Origin: Thunnus maccoyii
Taxonomy: Eukaryota > Chordata > Actinopteri > Scombriformes > Scombridae
Length of the DNA stretch: 64,000 nucleotides
NCBI RefSeq assembly: GCF_910596095.1
Contig: NC_056550.1
Location: 3,472,001-3,536,000 of the forward strand
Reading direction: 5' to 3'
Notes under the pieces: model-generated
The model's input: the letters and a program-made list of their open reading frames with translations, nothing else
Told to the model about the DNA's origin: nothing
Databases searched by the model: none
Shown: one piece after another, positions 49,001 to 64,000 of the stretch
Position numbering within the stretch: position 1 is the first letter of the stretch
How the letters are laid out: each line of letters starts with the position of its first letter
Translations under genes and position numbers: made by a program

Positions 49001-52000
49001 ATACAAGTGCCAGTTAGAACCACAGGAAATCACACATGCACATAGTGAATATGTAAACATTTTATATGCTACTGTGCCATCTGGTGGACTGAAGGAAGAA
49101 CCACTGAGAGAAACCCCTCTCATCAAACCTAAGCAGTGTTAGCATGACCTCCTGCTTTGTGTGGCAAAGTTTCCATTTTGGTTTGCAAGCAAAGAATGTT
49201 GCACTTTATATATAGAAATAGCAAGAATCATTCTTTGTTGTAATGAGTTTAAATCAAGTGTGGTTGCACCTAACTATTCTAAGCCTCTTAAAGACCTTTG
49301 TCTGTATTGACCCATACAGTCACTCATTATCAGCTGCTGATGGACTGTCTAGATGCATCGGTGTCCCACAGACTTGACAAATCCAGCTTCTGGTTGACCT
49401 ATAGCCAGTTTAGCCCACGGGAACATTTCCAGTAACTCAAGAACCTTAAACCTAGTTTTTGAGTGCAGGGTCTATAGTCCCTTATATTTAGGAATTGTCA
49501 GTACATTAAATCTGATGTTATCACATTTTATATTTGTTTATATATAAATATTTATTGTTTTTGTATCACTATGATCTTCTGTAAATACAGTGATAAATAA
49601 ATCCAGTGTATGACACTGCTGATACTGCTAAGGGATGTTTTTAGGCATGGGCAAGCCATGGTCATCTAGGACGCCACCAGCTGGAGGAAGAAGGAGACAT
49701 TTTTATTTGTTATCTCCATCAGGTGTAGGCTTGGAGGGGATCATGCATTTGGTCGTGTGTGTGTGTCTGTGTGTGTATCTGTCCACAGCTAATCTCATCA
49801 TACTACTGGACCCATCAGCCTAATATTTTTTGTGCACATTTATGACTGTATGCTCAAGGACATCTCGTGGTTGCTGTTGGTGATTCACAATTGTTGAAAA
49901 ACCTTTTTTATACCACCATTGCTGAAACCTTACCCTCTTTAACCGGCCGGTAGGCACTGCAAGTGATCAACAACTGCTTCAGTTTGGAATCTTGTTTCCG
50001 TTAGGGACAACCAATCATGCCATATTGCCACGTTTGATCCATTGGGGCCAAATTTAGGTATCTTGAAAGCATGTTGTGTTGTGAATTAAAATAAATGGGC
50101 AAATACAATAGTCAAATAATGTGCCTATTGTAAGGCTTAGACTTTTGTCTTTTCAGCAGTCCTCGCCATTTTACAATATGCATTAGGACATAGCAAAACA
50201 CATTCCCAGCAATGGGCTAGACTGACAGCAAGGCTTACCTAACCTGTTGCAGGCCAGATTTTGGCCTTTGTCATGGCTCAAAAACAAAAGTTTGGTCTCA
50301 TCTTGAACTGCAGCATCTGCAGATTAATTCCATAACCGATATGTTATGATCCACTAAAGTTAGGCACGATACAAGATAAATAAATCCCAGTTTTTGTTGT
50401 CTTCACTGCCATCTTGACTGTACACACCTGGCAGAGATCTGCACTCGCCTGGGTGCACTCTTCTAGTTACCAGTTTCAGACATTCAGTCAACTTTTAAAA
50501 GTCTGACACGTCCCACATGTGTGCATTTCATTGTTTAATAAACCCAATGGTCGCACGGCAATATACACCTGATTTCAAGAGGATTCTGCAGTCTGACTCT
50601 ATATGAGAAGACTACTGGAGGATGGACACTGGCTGTCACATCATTAATTAAAACTGATGGCTGTTGCTTATTTTGTGATCCATGCAGCTTATTTGTTCAC
50701 ACCTGTGTATAAAAACCAGAGACGTGAATAACCAGACAAGGCTACTTACTGTTTGTTTCATGCAAACACCATATTCTGAATAAGATCAAAACCGGGATAA
50801 GAGTCATAACTGGGATATTGTGCATGTACAGTATGCGCACAGGTCCTCCCTCAATTAGTAGTTGATCAGTTGAATAAAACATACAGTGATACAAATTGTA
50901 ATGATCTACACCCTAAAATTAATGTGAAACTAAAAACAAAACCGATTCACAGGCTTGAAGTTAAGGGACAGTTCAAACTCTTCTCATCAAAATAGTCGGT
51001 TATAAAACTAGATGCTTGTTCCTGGAATGGCAGCTGTCAAAAATGCCTACTTGTGTTCTGTAAGACACTGAGTGAACAGCACTGTAAATGAGTGAACTCT
51101 GGAGCGTTATATCAGCTTCAATGAGAATTTGCTGGTGAACCACACAATCCTGTTGTTGGTTGAAAACTTCAATGTGTTGTTCATGCTGATGTTGAAGAAG
51201 GTCTGTCTGTATCTTGTCCACACCTTCTTACCACGACACATCTGACATCCTCTATGGATGCTATACAAAATACCAAGCCTATATGATAGGAACCCATCAA
51301 AGGCAAGTTGTAGTTCTTAATGTGGAGTGTGTGTGTGTGTTTGTGTGTTCATTAATTTTAATGCAAACCTATATAGGCTAAGTGTGTACTGCTTAGTACC
51401 AAATAAATATTGGATGATAAAATATGGTCAGGACATTCACAAATGTCAGCTGTCTGACATTTGTGAACTAATAATACCTGCAGGTCTGTACAGGAAGGAT
51501 AGAGACTGTCGTCTGTTGACAGGTCAAAGACACTCCGGCACAGACAAACAATAACCTGTACAAGGGACATGAGGAACCAGGTTTATGTTCCATATCATAT
51601 CCCTAATAAGCAGACTTATAACTGGGATAATCACAACGGTTGTGGACATTGATGAACCTCACTCTGATCACAGCAGTCACACTTCTGTCTAAACAGTGTG
51701 TATCCAGTTTGGAGTGCACAGGAAATTCTTAATTTTCTTGTGTTTGAATGAAAGTCAACAGACATAACTGAGGAGCCATTGCTCAAAGAACTGTTGTGCT
51801 GTTGCACCAAAACACGGATAACTCTGATCAGGTTCTACAAAGACTGAACTGCAGAATACATGACTTTTTTAATGTGACCATTAGTTAAAGCCCCCTTCAA
51901 CTCAACCTCATGTGTTTTGCTAATAGTTCCTTATTTGGATATTTGAGCTTCACTGTGCAGAATGATGTATGTGCAGAGAGCTGTTTTCACACACACCAGT

Positions 52001-52999
52001 TTCTCTGCGCTCACCTTAAATCTGAGTTTAAGGTGTGTATGTATGAGCAGGATTTGTGACATCACAACAGCCAATCATGATCCGATATGCAATTTGTGTG
52101 ATGAACAATATTTGCACATTCATAGATTCTGGAAATTTGAGGAAGGAGTAGATGAATTTTTAACCAGTTAACTGAACTTTTTTGTAGAAAAACCTTATAA
52201 GACACGATTATTCAAAGCAGGGTCTTTTTATATGTCTTAAAATGCATCTAGGGGGAAATTTTATTTTAATTTTACATTCAATTTTAAAAATAATTCATGT
52301 TAATGATAAAAGTAAAATGTTTTATGAGGTCTCCAAAGGAACTAATAAAAATAAATTAAAAATTCCATTGTTTTGTTTTGGAGGTTTTTTGTCGTTGTTA
52401 AAGGGTTAAGATACAGATTAAAATTGATTATTGTAAACTTTATATAAACCACACACAAAGAGCACGAGGAGGCGAGAGGATCCGTTTTCTCATCTTTTAA
52501 TAACACATTCATATCTATGCTCTGTTTTGTTTACAAGGAGTTTAAAACAAGTGTTGATGAGGACTAAAGGAATCAGGCAGGCAGAGGGTGAAAGTCCATA
52601 TACTGTAAAGACCAAAGGCGCCATCTGGTGGAAGGAGGGAGACTTAACCCTTCTCATGCTGCATCTCAGCAGCTGGGACTTTAGCAAAGAGCCTTGTCAT
52701 GGCTGCACGATCAGAGAACATGGAGACGATCATCTTCATTTTCAGTTTGCTGAGCCCAGATCAGATTAGTCTAGTTGAATCCAGCTCAGGGCAGCATGAG
52801 AAGGGCCCACGTACAGAAATGATTCAGGGCCGTCCTGAGTGGCCCCCCTCCTTCCACCTGCAGCTACACAGTCAGCTAAAACAACAGGTCCTTTTGCTTT
52901 TTCAAATGACTCATTAGAAGTGAAAATAGATCATCAATCAGTGTAGAAGGTCCTCGCAGGGCGCTCTAACTCATGTAGGCTTTTCACAGAGAGAAAGAA
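46071..52999. other. Gene-free region between NLR and igf2bp1
   Basis: AT-rich with old repeats. A Tc1-type terminus is likely near 47145-47215 (acagtgcctaaaaacggtat, then ttgtcttacaacattggatc). An unclassified dispersed repeat is likely at about 49610-49880 (tactggacccatcagcctaa). No coding exon or RNA gene was identified. Confidence 0.5.
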
Positions 53000-53470
53000 A
53001 ATGCTAAATGCACCCAAACACAAGAGATACAATCTGCTGTCATAAAAAAAAGAGAGAGAAAAAAAAATTAGAAGTCAACCAAAATAAAACAGGAAGAAAG
53101 ATTTGAAGTTAAAAAAAGTGTAAGTTTAATGAAATGAACAAAAGAAATGCAAATTGGATAAAGAAATCTCATTTATGTTGGGTTTTTTAAAGAAGAAATT
53201 AAAAACAGGCAGTAAGTTTTTGTCTCCCCCTTTCAGTTAATTATTCCATTTCATAATCCTTACAAAAACAACTAAGAATGGAGAAAGAAAACAAAATCAT
53301 CTTTGGAAGAAGTAAAAGTTTTTTTCCTTTAATAGACTATCCACTACAGTATATGGAGATGCCGCTACCCAGTTATTCATTTACCTATATTTCTTTCAAG
53401 CAACTTTTTTTTTAGTTATTTTTGTGTCCTTTTTCAAAAAAAAATTTACCATTTACCTATTTTTTCCTAA

Positions 53471-53477
53471 GAGGTAG
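53471..53477 (-). promoter_or_regulatory. let-7 7-mer seed match, distal
   Basis: The minus strand reads CTACCTC followed by T, a 7mer-m8 type match. It is the most distal candidate and would be transcribed only if the 3' UTR runs past about 53.9 kb. Confidence 0.4.
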
Positions 53478-54118
53478 ATCAACAAAACAATTACATGGTT
53501 ACAGGAGTCGTGCCCCTTGATTCAGGAGGTGAAATCACAGGGAAGGGAAGTGGAGCAGCAGGGCGGAGCTGAAGGAGGATTGTGGGTAATTTTAGCGGTG
53601 TGAGGCAGCTAAATGAAAAACCTGCGGTGTTCAGTTCTGATTCAAAGCAGTATTCATTCCTTTAAAAAAAGTGAGGTTGCTGGCTGGAATTGACATTGAA
53701 CAGTAAAATAAAAAACTGTTCCCAGAGCAGCAAATGCAAGTTAACACCTCTTTATGATTGGGCCACACCTGGGCCAATCAGGTTACTGAAAATTCTGCCC
53801 GACCCCGTGAGGGAAATCCTCATCCCAGCTGCCCTCGCCCCACGCCACCCTGCACCACAATGTGTCCATATTGGGTTTTTTTGTCTTTTTTGTCATTTTT
53901 TATTTACTCATTTATTTTTACAGTCCCATCTCTAAGCTGGAGAGGTAAAATTTCAAAAACCGAAAAATAAATTAAAGTCGAAGAGTGAAAAAAAAAAAAT
54001 TGTGACTATAACATAGACTGTCCGTCCTTTCTGTCTGTCTGACTGACTATTTGCTCTTGTCTGTTTGTAATAAAAGAAAATAAAAGAAACAATCTTCTAG
54101 CTGAGTTTGCGTCTGTTT

Positions 54119-54126
54119 TGAGGTAG
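54119..54126 (-). promoter_or_regulatory. let-7 8-mer seed match in igf2bp1 3' UTR
   Basis: The minus strand reads CTACCTCA, an 8-mer let-7 target, about 6.2 kb after the stop codon. A TACCTCA 7-mer is nearby at 54229-54235. It lies in the part of the presumed UTR nearest the likely polyadenylation sites. Confidence 0.55.
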
Positions 54127-57100
54127 CGTTCCTAGTTATGTGTCAAGAGGTTTGTTTGTTTCGTCTCCGTAGGGTGTCCCTCTGCCGGGTCTCCGTTTTG
54201 TTTCAAAATGACTGGAGCCCGTTTCTGCTGAGGTACGGGGGGTACACGATATGGAGGAGCTTGCATCGTTTTATGGCAAACTGTCCTCTCAAGAGCTTGT
54301 AGTCTGTCTGTTTTTTACCATCTGTCAGGGCCAAGCTACATACTGTAAGGCCTATTAAGCCACAAACAAGAAGCCGGGCAGTTAACCCTGAAGTCTGAAT
54401 TTCCAAGCTTATTCATATATCTTTGAGTGAAACTGCCTTTTGACTGACAGCAGTGTTGCCAGGAATCTACAAAGGACAATAACAGTGAGTTTTTAAGCCC
54501 ATGTATATACTTAACATCAGTGCTGACCATTTTCTAAAGCATGTTGTAGTGTTTTAGATGTATGTGCCTTTCAATTACTTTACATGCATCTCACTACAGA
54601 GAATTATCACCCAACTTTAGTTCCCCTCAACTCTCCACAGCATTTTCAGCTTATCATTTTGGTTTTATCACCCACAACTTTACAGTTTTGGTTTAGTGTC
54701 AGCGCTCTCATGACATCATTTTTGGCCACAGAAGGCAGCTGTTTTCAGCAAAAAGAAGCTCTAAACCCACTGTACACCAAACAACAGACAGACATAAGTT
54801 AGAAATTAGCTGGTGAACACTGATTCTGCTGCCATCATGTAGCCAAAAAAAAAATCGGTCATTGCAGGTGTTTAAAGTTGCTTGAATTAGGCAATCCACC
54901 ACAGTGAACATTATGTTCACGTTCATGTTATCACAGACTGATCTTCACTGCAGTACCAGGAAATAATAATTTTGATGATAGTAAAAGCAGACATGATGTT
55001 CACTGGGGAGGCTGGATCAGGTAAAGCTGGGCAAACCTCAAGCTGCCCCAGAAGGAGCACTGTTTTGATGAGTGGGTTTGAACACAACCACCTGGATGAT
55101 GTAATAAACACTTATGCTAATAGACACTATGCCACAGATTGACAGGTTTATTACATCACCTGGGTGGTTTTGTAAAGAAATTTTGCAATGCCCCAGCAAA
55201 ATCCAGGGAAGAGAAGACTGAGCTGGCAAACATGGATGTAAACAATCCATGATTCAAATTTTTCAGAAAGAAAAATCTGCTTGGTAGATGTTTTATGAGG
55301 AAGGAAATTAATTCAAAATGTTTGTTAGATCTTTTGGTGCATAACACTTAGCTCTGGCTGTTTAGGAGAAAACTCCACAGTGTACATTTAATGTGACATT
55401 TGATTATTTGCATCATCAAGGTACAATATCAACTAAGGTGGGTCCTCGAGGGGGGTACCCAGTTTCATGTTTTATGTGTTGTTGATTGTATCATAGTGAA
55501 ATTAATGTAAACAAATGAATACTAAATGTGGTATGTTTTGTTATGTGGTAAATATGTTTTAGAAAATGGCCATCAGTAATATTAAGTAGCAATTTATAGT
55601 AAATGGGATAAAACATGACAGAAACACTGGTATGGTCCTTTAAACAGTCTTGGAATAAGCTTAATCCAACAAAATCTTCTAAGTTTGATACTTAAATTTA
55701 TGTGTGGCAACTCTGTCCACTAGCTGATACAACTCTTCAATATATCCCTCAACTTGCACTTTTAGGCCCAGAGTCAAACGGAAATGATCCAGATCTGATT
55801 TCCTTGCGGCTGTCCCTGTCGGGATGCAGGGCTTAGAATTGAGGCGGTTCTGCTTTTTGTGTGAGCCGTTCTTACTGCCACAGAGCAGGAGCTAAAGGTA
55901 GCACGGTGTGTGTCTCAGTGCTCTGTCTTGTGTTTTGTGTGTGGAGACACAACAAGCCTAAAGTGTACTGTCGCTACTGTCTCTACTGTACATAGAAAAA
56001 CAAGATGAGAAGAGTTCAGCTCCAAGATGAGATCACCATTTGAATGAAGTAACCTTCACTCCAAAATGCTACTGAAGTTATCTTAAGACCCTTTCTATGA
56101 GTTCAGTATTACAGGTTATCTGCTCAAAATGGCTCTACTGCATTTTGGACTGAGACCCTTCCTGTGTGTTTGGCACAGTTACTGTCATGCACTGAGCTAC
56201 ATGTTAGTAGTTCATCGTGTTTAGTAGCTGTTTTGTTAATAGATTTGTGCATTCAAAAACAAAAGAACAAAACATGATCAAATTCAACTATTTTCATTTT
56301 CAAAAAAAAAAAAAGTCAGAACATCGATAGTAAAAAAAAAAAAAAAAGTTGGTGGTTAAAGTAAGAAATCGAAAAGGTCTTGAACAGAAGTGAGCAAAAC
56401 GAACACGATGGAGACCAGCGCAAGAGAGGGCGAGGGACCCTGACGTTCCCGCCCGCTCCAAAAATGAAATGATTCTTTTTTTTTTTTCTTTTTTTTTAAA
56501 TAAAAAGGAAATAAAACATCTCACTCTTCTCCTGGAGTACAGAAGGGCAAAAACAAACGAGGAGAGTGTTTTGTGGAAGGACAGAGAGGGGTGGTAAAAT
56601 AAGAAAGGAGATGGTAGAGGTTTTTGTGTAAGTGATACAGAGGCTTCTCTCTACCACCTCCCATCCTTCCTCCACTCCTTCCATCCTTCCTTCTCCTCTT
56701 CCCTTCACTCTCCACATTTTTTCTTTAAAGATCTGCGTCGAGTTTCGGGTGTTACAGGAGATTCTCAGTCGTTTTCGATAGTTTGACGTTGTCGACATAT
56801 TTCATCAATTAGTGCAACAGAACGTCCCCAGATGTCACGTCCAAATAAAGCTTGCTGTATCGTCAAAACTAAATAAAACCAAAAAAATAAAAAAAATAAA
56901 AGAAATGAATCCTAACCAATCCAAATGGCTGCAGGCTGAATAATGAATCCTGAATAGTGTGTCTTGGTGGTTGTGAACAGAGCTCTATGGTTTGGAAAGA
57001 GGTGGAAACTTAACACAGGACAACTTCATGTTGAGCTGTGAAGTTACCACCTCTGGACAAAAATGGAAGCATAGACACGGTAGAATAGACTTTTCCCTGT

Positions 57101-58524
57101 TTGATGGTGAGCTGGTGGGGGAGCCGATGAAGACTGGCGGTGTCACCAAGCACAGGCAAGACATTAAAAAGACTGTGAGTTATCTGGCAGTGTCCTTCAG
57201 TGACTTGGCTTGGCGCAATCTTTACTCTCTCTACGGCTATTCCCATTTTGATTTTTTATGCTTTTTTCTCCAAAAATACAAAAAGTATCGTGATCACCTT
57301 TTAACATCTTATGTACAGGTTTTAATCTATTACTCAGCTGTGTTAATGTTGTTTTTAAACTCTCTTGCTCTTTTTCTCTTGCTCCCATTTTTTCTAAAGG
57401 TTTTGGATTTCTCCCTCCTTGGTCACAGATGGAGGGCCATAGGTTCTCGTCCTACTTTTTTCTGCTTTTTTTTTCTCCAAAGTTTCACCCAACCACACCC
57501 CCTGACAAAAATGAACATTTAAAACCAGCGAACACACCCACACCTGCAATCGCTTTCACACACACTCACGCACATGTAGCCAACAGGGAGCTTCTGAGGT
57601 GTCGTGGTCAGTGCACAGGTAATAAATATTCACATTCAGAGAAGTCAGAGCTAGTTCAGGTGTGGGTGTGTGTGTAGGTAGAATGCCCCTTCAGTCTCCA
57701 TGCACAGTTACACTGTAGATGGACTACTATGCTGATGCATTCAACACAACTCTGATCTGACAAGTTCCCAACCTCCAGATGAGACAGGTTGAGGAGGACA
57801 GGGTGAACGTGGCTTAAAAAGCTCACATTCATGTGTCCTCTTTGTGGGTGAGAAACATCACCTCTTGAAGTTATTTTGAACACTTAAGCCCTCTCATAAT
57901 GTTTGGTGCTTGATGATGATGTCATCACAATAAGGCAGGAGAGGAGGGTCCTTCAGGGCACAGGGCAGGCCAGTAGCCACGAAAAATGGGGAGTCGCAGT
58001 GATATAATGCGACCTGAGGAGGAGGTTGTTGGTCCTCTGAAGCAGTCAAATACACGTTAGTAAGTATTACTGGTATCACCCCTTCTGATGACGCAGCGTG
58101 TTTGGTCACCGTGTGCACTTTAGGACCCCCTCTCGAGTTAACACCACTCCCCATTGGCCAAATTCTGTTTCAGACAACGGCTCCAATCACACTTCAGGAA
58201 GACGGAGAGCATGTTCCCTCACCTAAAAAAAAAAAAGGCAAAATGGCACTCGACCTATTTCCTCTCTAGACCAGCATTTTAACTCTCTCTGCTGAAAAAA
58301 CGAAAAACAGCCTCCTCGTCATCCTGAGCTCATTCGATCATCATCACACCCAAAAAACAGAAAAAAATAACCAAAGCAACAAGACAATACCTAAAAAAAA
58401 ATACTTTTTTTCCTTAAAAAAATAAAAAATATTCAGGACTATCAGCTCTTCTTTTCTTTTTTTTCTTCTTATATAAAACACCAGCAAGCAAAGAAAAGTT
58501 AGGAATACTGAGGTAACTTTACCC

Positions 58525-58532
58525 TGAGGTAG
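58525..58532 (-). promoter_or_regulatory. let-7 8-mer seed match in igf2bp1 3' UTR
   Basis: The minus strand reads CTACCTCA, the full 8-mer complement of the let-7 seed. A second partial match (TACCTCA) is 10 nt further into the UTR at 58509-58515, so the two form a pair. Let-7 repression of IGF2BP1 through such sites is established in vertebrates. Use of these particular sites is inferred. Confidence 0.6.
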
Positions 58533-60358
58533 GTTTTTTCTTTTTCATTTCTTCTCTAATCTGTTCTAATCTTGGCGAGAGCGTCCAGGCATAGACCCCG
58601 CCCCTCATTATCATACGCAGGCAGGGTCTGGAGGCTCCGCCCACAGGCCTTCAGCAGATCGGGAGAGAGAACAAGGAAGCCGCTTCCCTTCTGTCTGATT
58701 TTACCTTCTCTGAACTCAAGGCAAGGAGCTTTGGAAGACTTTGCCTTTTGGTTCCTGCGCTCAGCCAAGGCCAGCCCCAGACTTCCTTTATTACTACAAG
58801 CATTAGAGGCCATCTTTGTCCAAAAGAACAAACATGACTTCAGTGCAGGGATGGTCTTAAAGACCTCAGCTCCTCTGAGGAAAAAGCCATCTGGTCCAAG
58901 ACTGGCCTTGAATATCCAGCGCTGGAGGAAGGCAATGAGCAGAAAGTCTCAGACACACCTTGTCTGTCTGTCATTGCAGGACTTATTCATACAGGTGTAG
59001 CAAAATCTCACACCTGACTCGCTGCCTTCAATACATTCACCCGAGGGGCCGGGCTAACTCACATATCATATATATATAATATATATAAAATATGCCGTTT
59101 AAGGTGCGGGCCGCTAGCCAGCTAGCATAGCTGCTGGCTGTTTTGTTTTTTTAAAGTTGTTGGTTTATTTTATACTGGTTTCACATGCGTGAGCTAAGCC
59201 GCTGCAATAGAACTGCAGGACCAGCTGCGACCTCTGCTCCCCTTACTGTCTCTTGCTGCGCCTTCCGCCACACGGCTAAACGTGGAAGGGGGTGCTCAGT
59301 ACCTCCCCTGCCCCTGGCCTTGTTGTAGGCTACATTATGCTACGTATCATAGACGAGGGACTGGGAAATATACAAAAGACCCCTTTTAAAAAAAGGCAAG
59401 GCGGCCAGACGCAGCATTTCTTAACATTTACATGAAGATTATATATTTACAACCTCATATTTTCTTCTTTTTTTCTTTTTTTTCGTCCAATCTCTCCGCT
59501 ATTCGAAGAGGTCTTTAAAGAGCAGTGTTAACATCTGCGGCCCCTCTTCTAGACTCTCATTGGCTAAGGGGATTAGGGGTGGGTTGAATGACCCTTGACC
59601 TATCCCCCTGTGCCGCTGCAGCAGTTTCCATGCTCCCTCTCCCGGCTCCGCCTCACTGCATTCTATCAATAATAGCTCTGAATAAAACATTTCTATACAT
59701 ATATCTCTATGTTTAAAAAAACCACCCTTAAAATATAGGACTGACTGCAGATGGTTGGAGAGGTCTGTAGGGGGGCGACTGAGGGACAAATGGGCCCCTG
59801 CTAGTGTGTCTCAGATTTCTCCAGCCAGCCTCTCCCCTCTGCAACAAATGTGAACATATGTGGACAGGTGTAAACAACAGCAGTAAGGCTCCATCCTTAC
59901 ATGGAGAGTAATGTCAGCCCTGTTGTTTAAACCCATCTCATCTGCTAAAGTTGCAGCAGATGAGGAGCTGGCTGTAGCCCCTCTAAGGCACACTAGGAGG
60001 ACACTGCCCCTCCCTCTCTCCATCCCTCTTTTCCTTCATCCCTCCATCCTCACTCAGTCTCTCTTCTGGCCTGGCATCTGGTCTCTGTTCTCATGTCTCT
60101 TTTTATCTTAATCCTCTTTTTTATTCATTTCAACTTTTGATTTGATTCATCTTCTCTTTCTCTTTAAACGCCAATCTATCTCTCTGGCTATCGGGCGTAC
60201 TCCCTCCCTCTTTATATCTCTCCCTGTCTATCGCTGGGTCCGTGTGTCGCTCTCCTGTATCCGTCCGTCCGTCTGTCTATCCGTCCGTGCATGTGTCTGT
60301 CTGTCTGTCCGTCAGGCGGGGGGGCGCCCCACAGTGTGTGAGTATGGTGCGGGGGCCC

Positions 60359-63920
<3,562 letters not shown>

Positions 63921-64000
63921 TTAAAATGAATCAATATATATTATTCTATACATAAAAAGCAATTATGAAATAATCACTTTGGGTATCACTTTGATGCATG

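Larger units (their letters stand above)
53000..60358 (-). other. igf2bp1: Probable long 3' UTR of igf2bp1 (3' end approximate)
   Basis: The region just downstream of the igf2bp1 stop has no coding exon I can recognise. It is rich in T homopolymers on the minus strand and contains at least five let-7 seed-type matches. Mammalian IGF2BP1 has a 3' UTR of roughly 6-7 kb with several let-7 sites, so a UTR of similar length is expected. AATAAA hexamers on the minus strand near 53890-53910 could end the transcript at about 6.5 kb. A let-7 seed match at 53471 suggests a longer form may exist. A tetranucleotide repeat (GACA/GACG type) lies right after the stop at 60258-60314. A MITE-like stretch occupies about 54590-54830. 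The exact end is inferred, not seen. Confidence 0.65.

Noticed and set aside
56992..57522. 176-codon open frame on the plus strand
   Set aside because: It is antisense to the presumed igf2bp1 3' UTR, is Phe/Leu/Ser-rich from T-rich DNA, and shows no domain or splice signals.
58556..59000. Overlapping frames of 91 and 142 codons
   Set aside because: They fall in the presumed igf2bp1 3' UTR, on both strands, with no recognisable domain or intron borders.

Overview
The window looks like a teleost fish chromosome, most likely a percomorph. It is AT-rich with large introns, dense (CA)n and other microsatellites, and many degraded L2, CR1/Rex1, RTE and Tc1/mariner elements of the types common in fish. 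It also carries a fish-type NLR gene of FISNA-NACHT-LRR-B30.2 structure. All gene models here are read by eye from exon translations and splice sites.

Layout. 1-24 kb is mostly repeats and non-coding DNA: microsatellites, four LINE remnants or clusters, palindromic MITEs, an intact tRNA-Val(UAC) on the minus strand at 15.9 kb, and two phase-compatible candidate exons of an unrecognised gene near 18.5 kb. 24.7-25.1 kb (plus strand) holds the intact single-exon coding region of prr15l. 29.5-44.8 kb (minus strand) holds a large NLRC3-like NLR gene. From its 5' end this has a start exon, four tandem 117-nt repeat exons, two short linker exons, a 1.8-kb FISNA-NACHT exon, three 174-nt LRR exons and a terminal B30.2 (PRY-SPRY) exon. 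46-53 kb shows no gene, only old repeats. About 53-60.36 kb (minus strand) is best read as the very long 3' UTR of igf2bp1, with several let-7 seed matches. 60.36-63.83 kb (minus strand) holds the last six coding exons of igf2bp1 (linker, KH3, KH4 and C-terminal tail). The 5' part of igf2bp1 (RRM1-2, KH1-2) lies beyond the right edge.

The genes are independent eukaryotic units, not an operon. igf2bp1 encodes a cytoplasmic mRNA-binding protein that is known to be repressed by let-7. prr15l encodes a small conserved protein of unclear function. The NLR is a putative cytosolic immune sensor. Its most notable features are the symmetric-phase tandem exon array at the 5' end, a GC instead of GT splice donor in the fourth copy, and a frame-incompatible junction between the last visible LRR exon and the B30.2 exon. 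The intron at that junction is filled with a GC-rich composite repeat.
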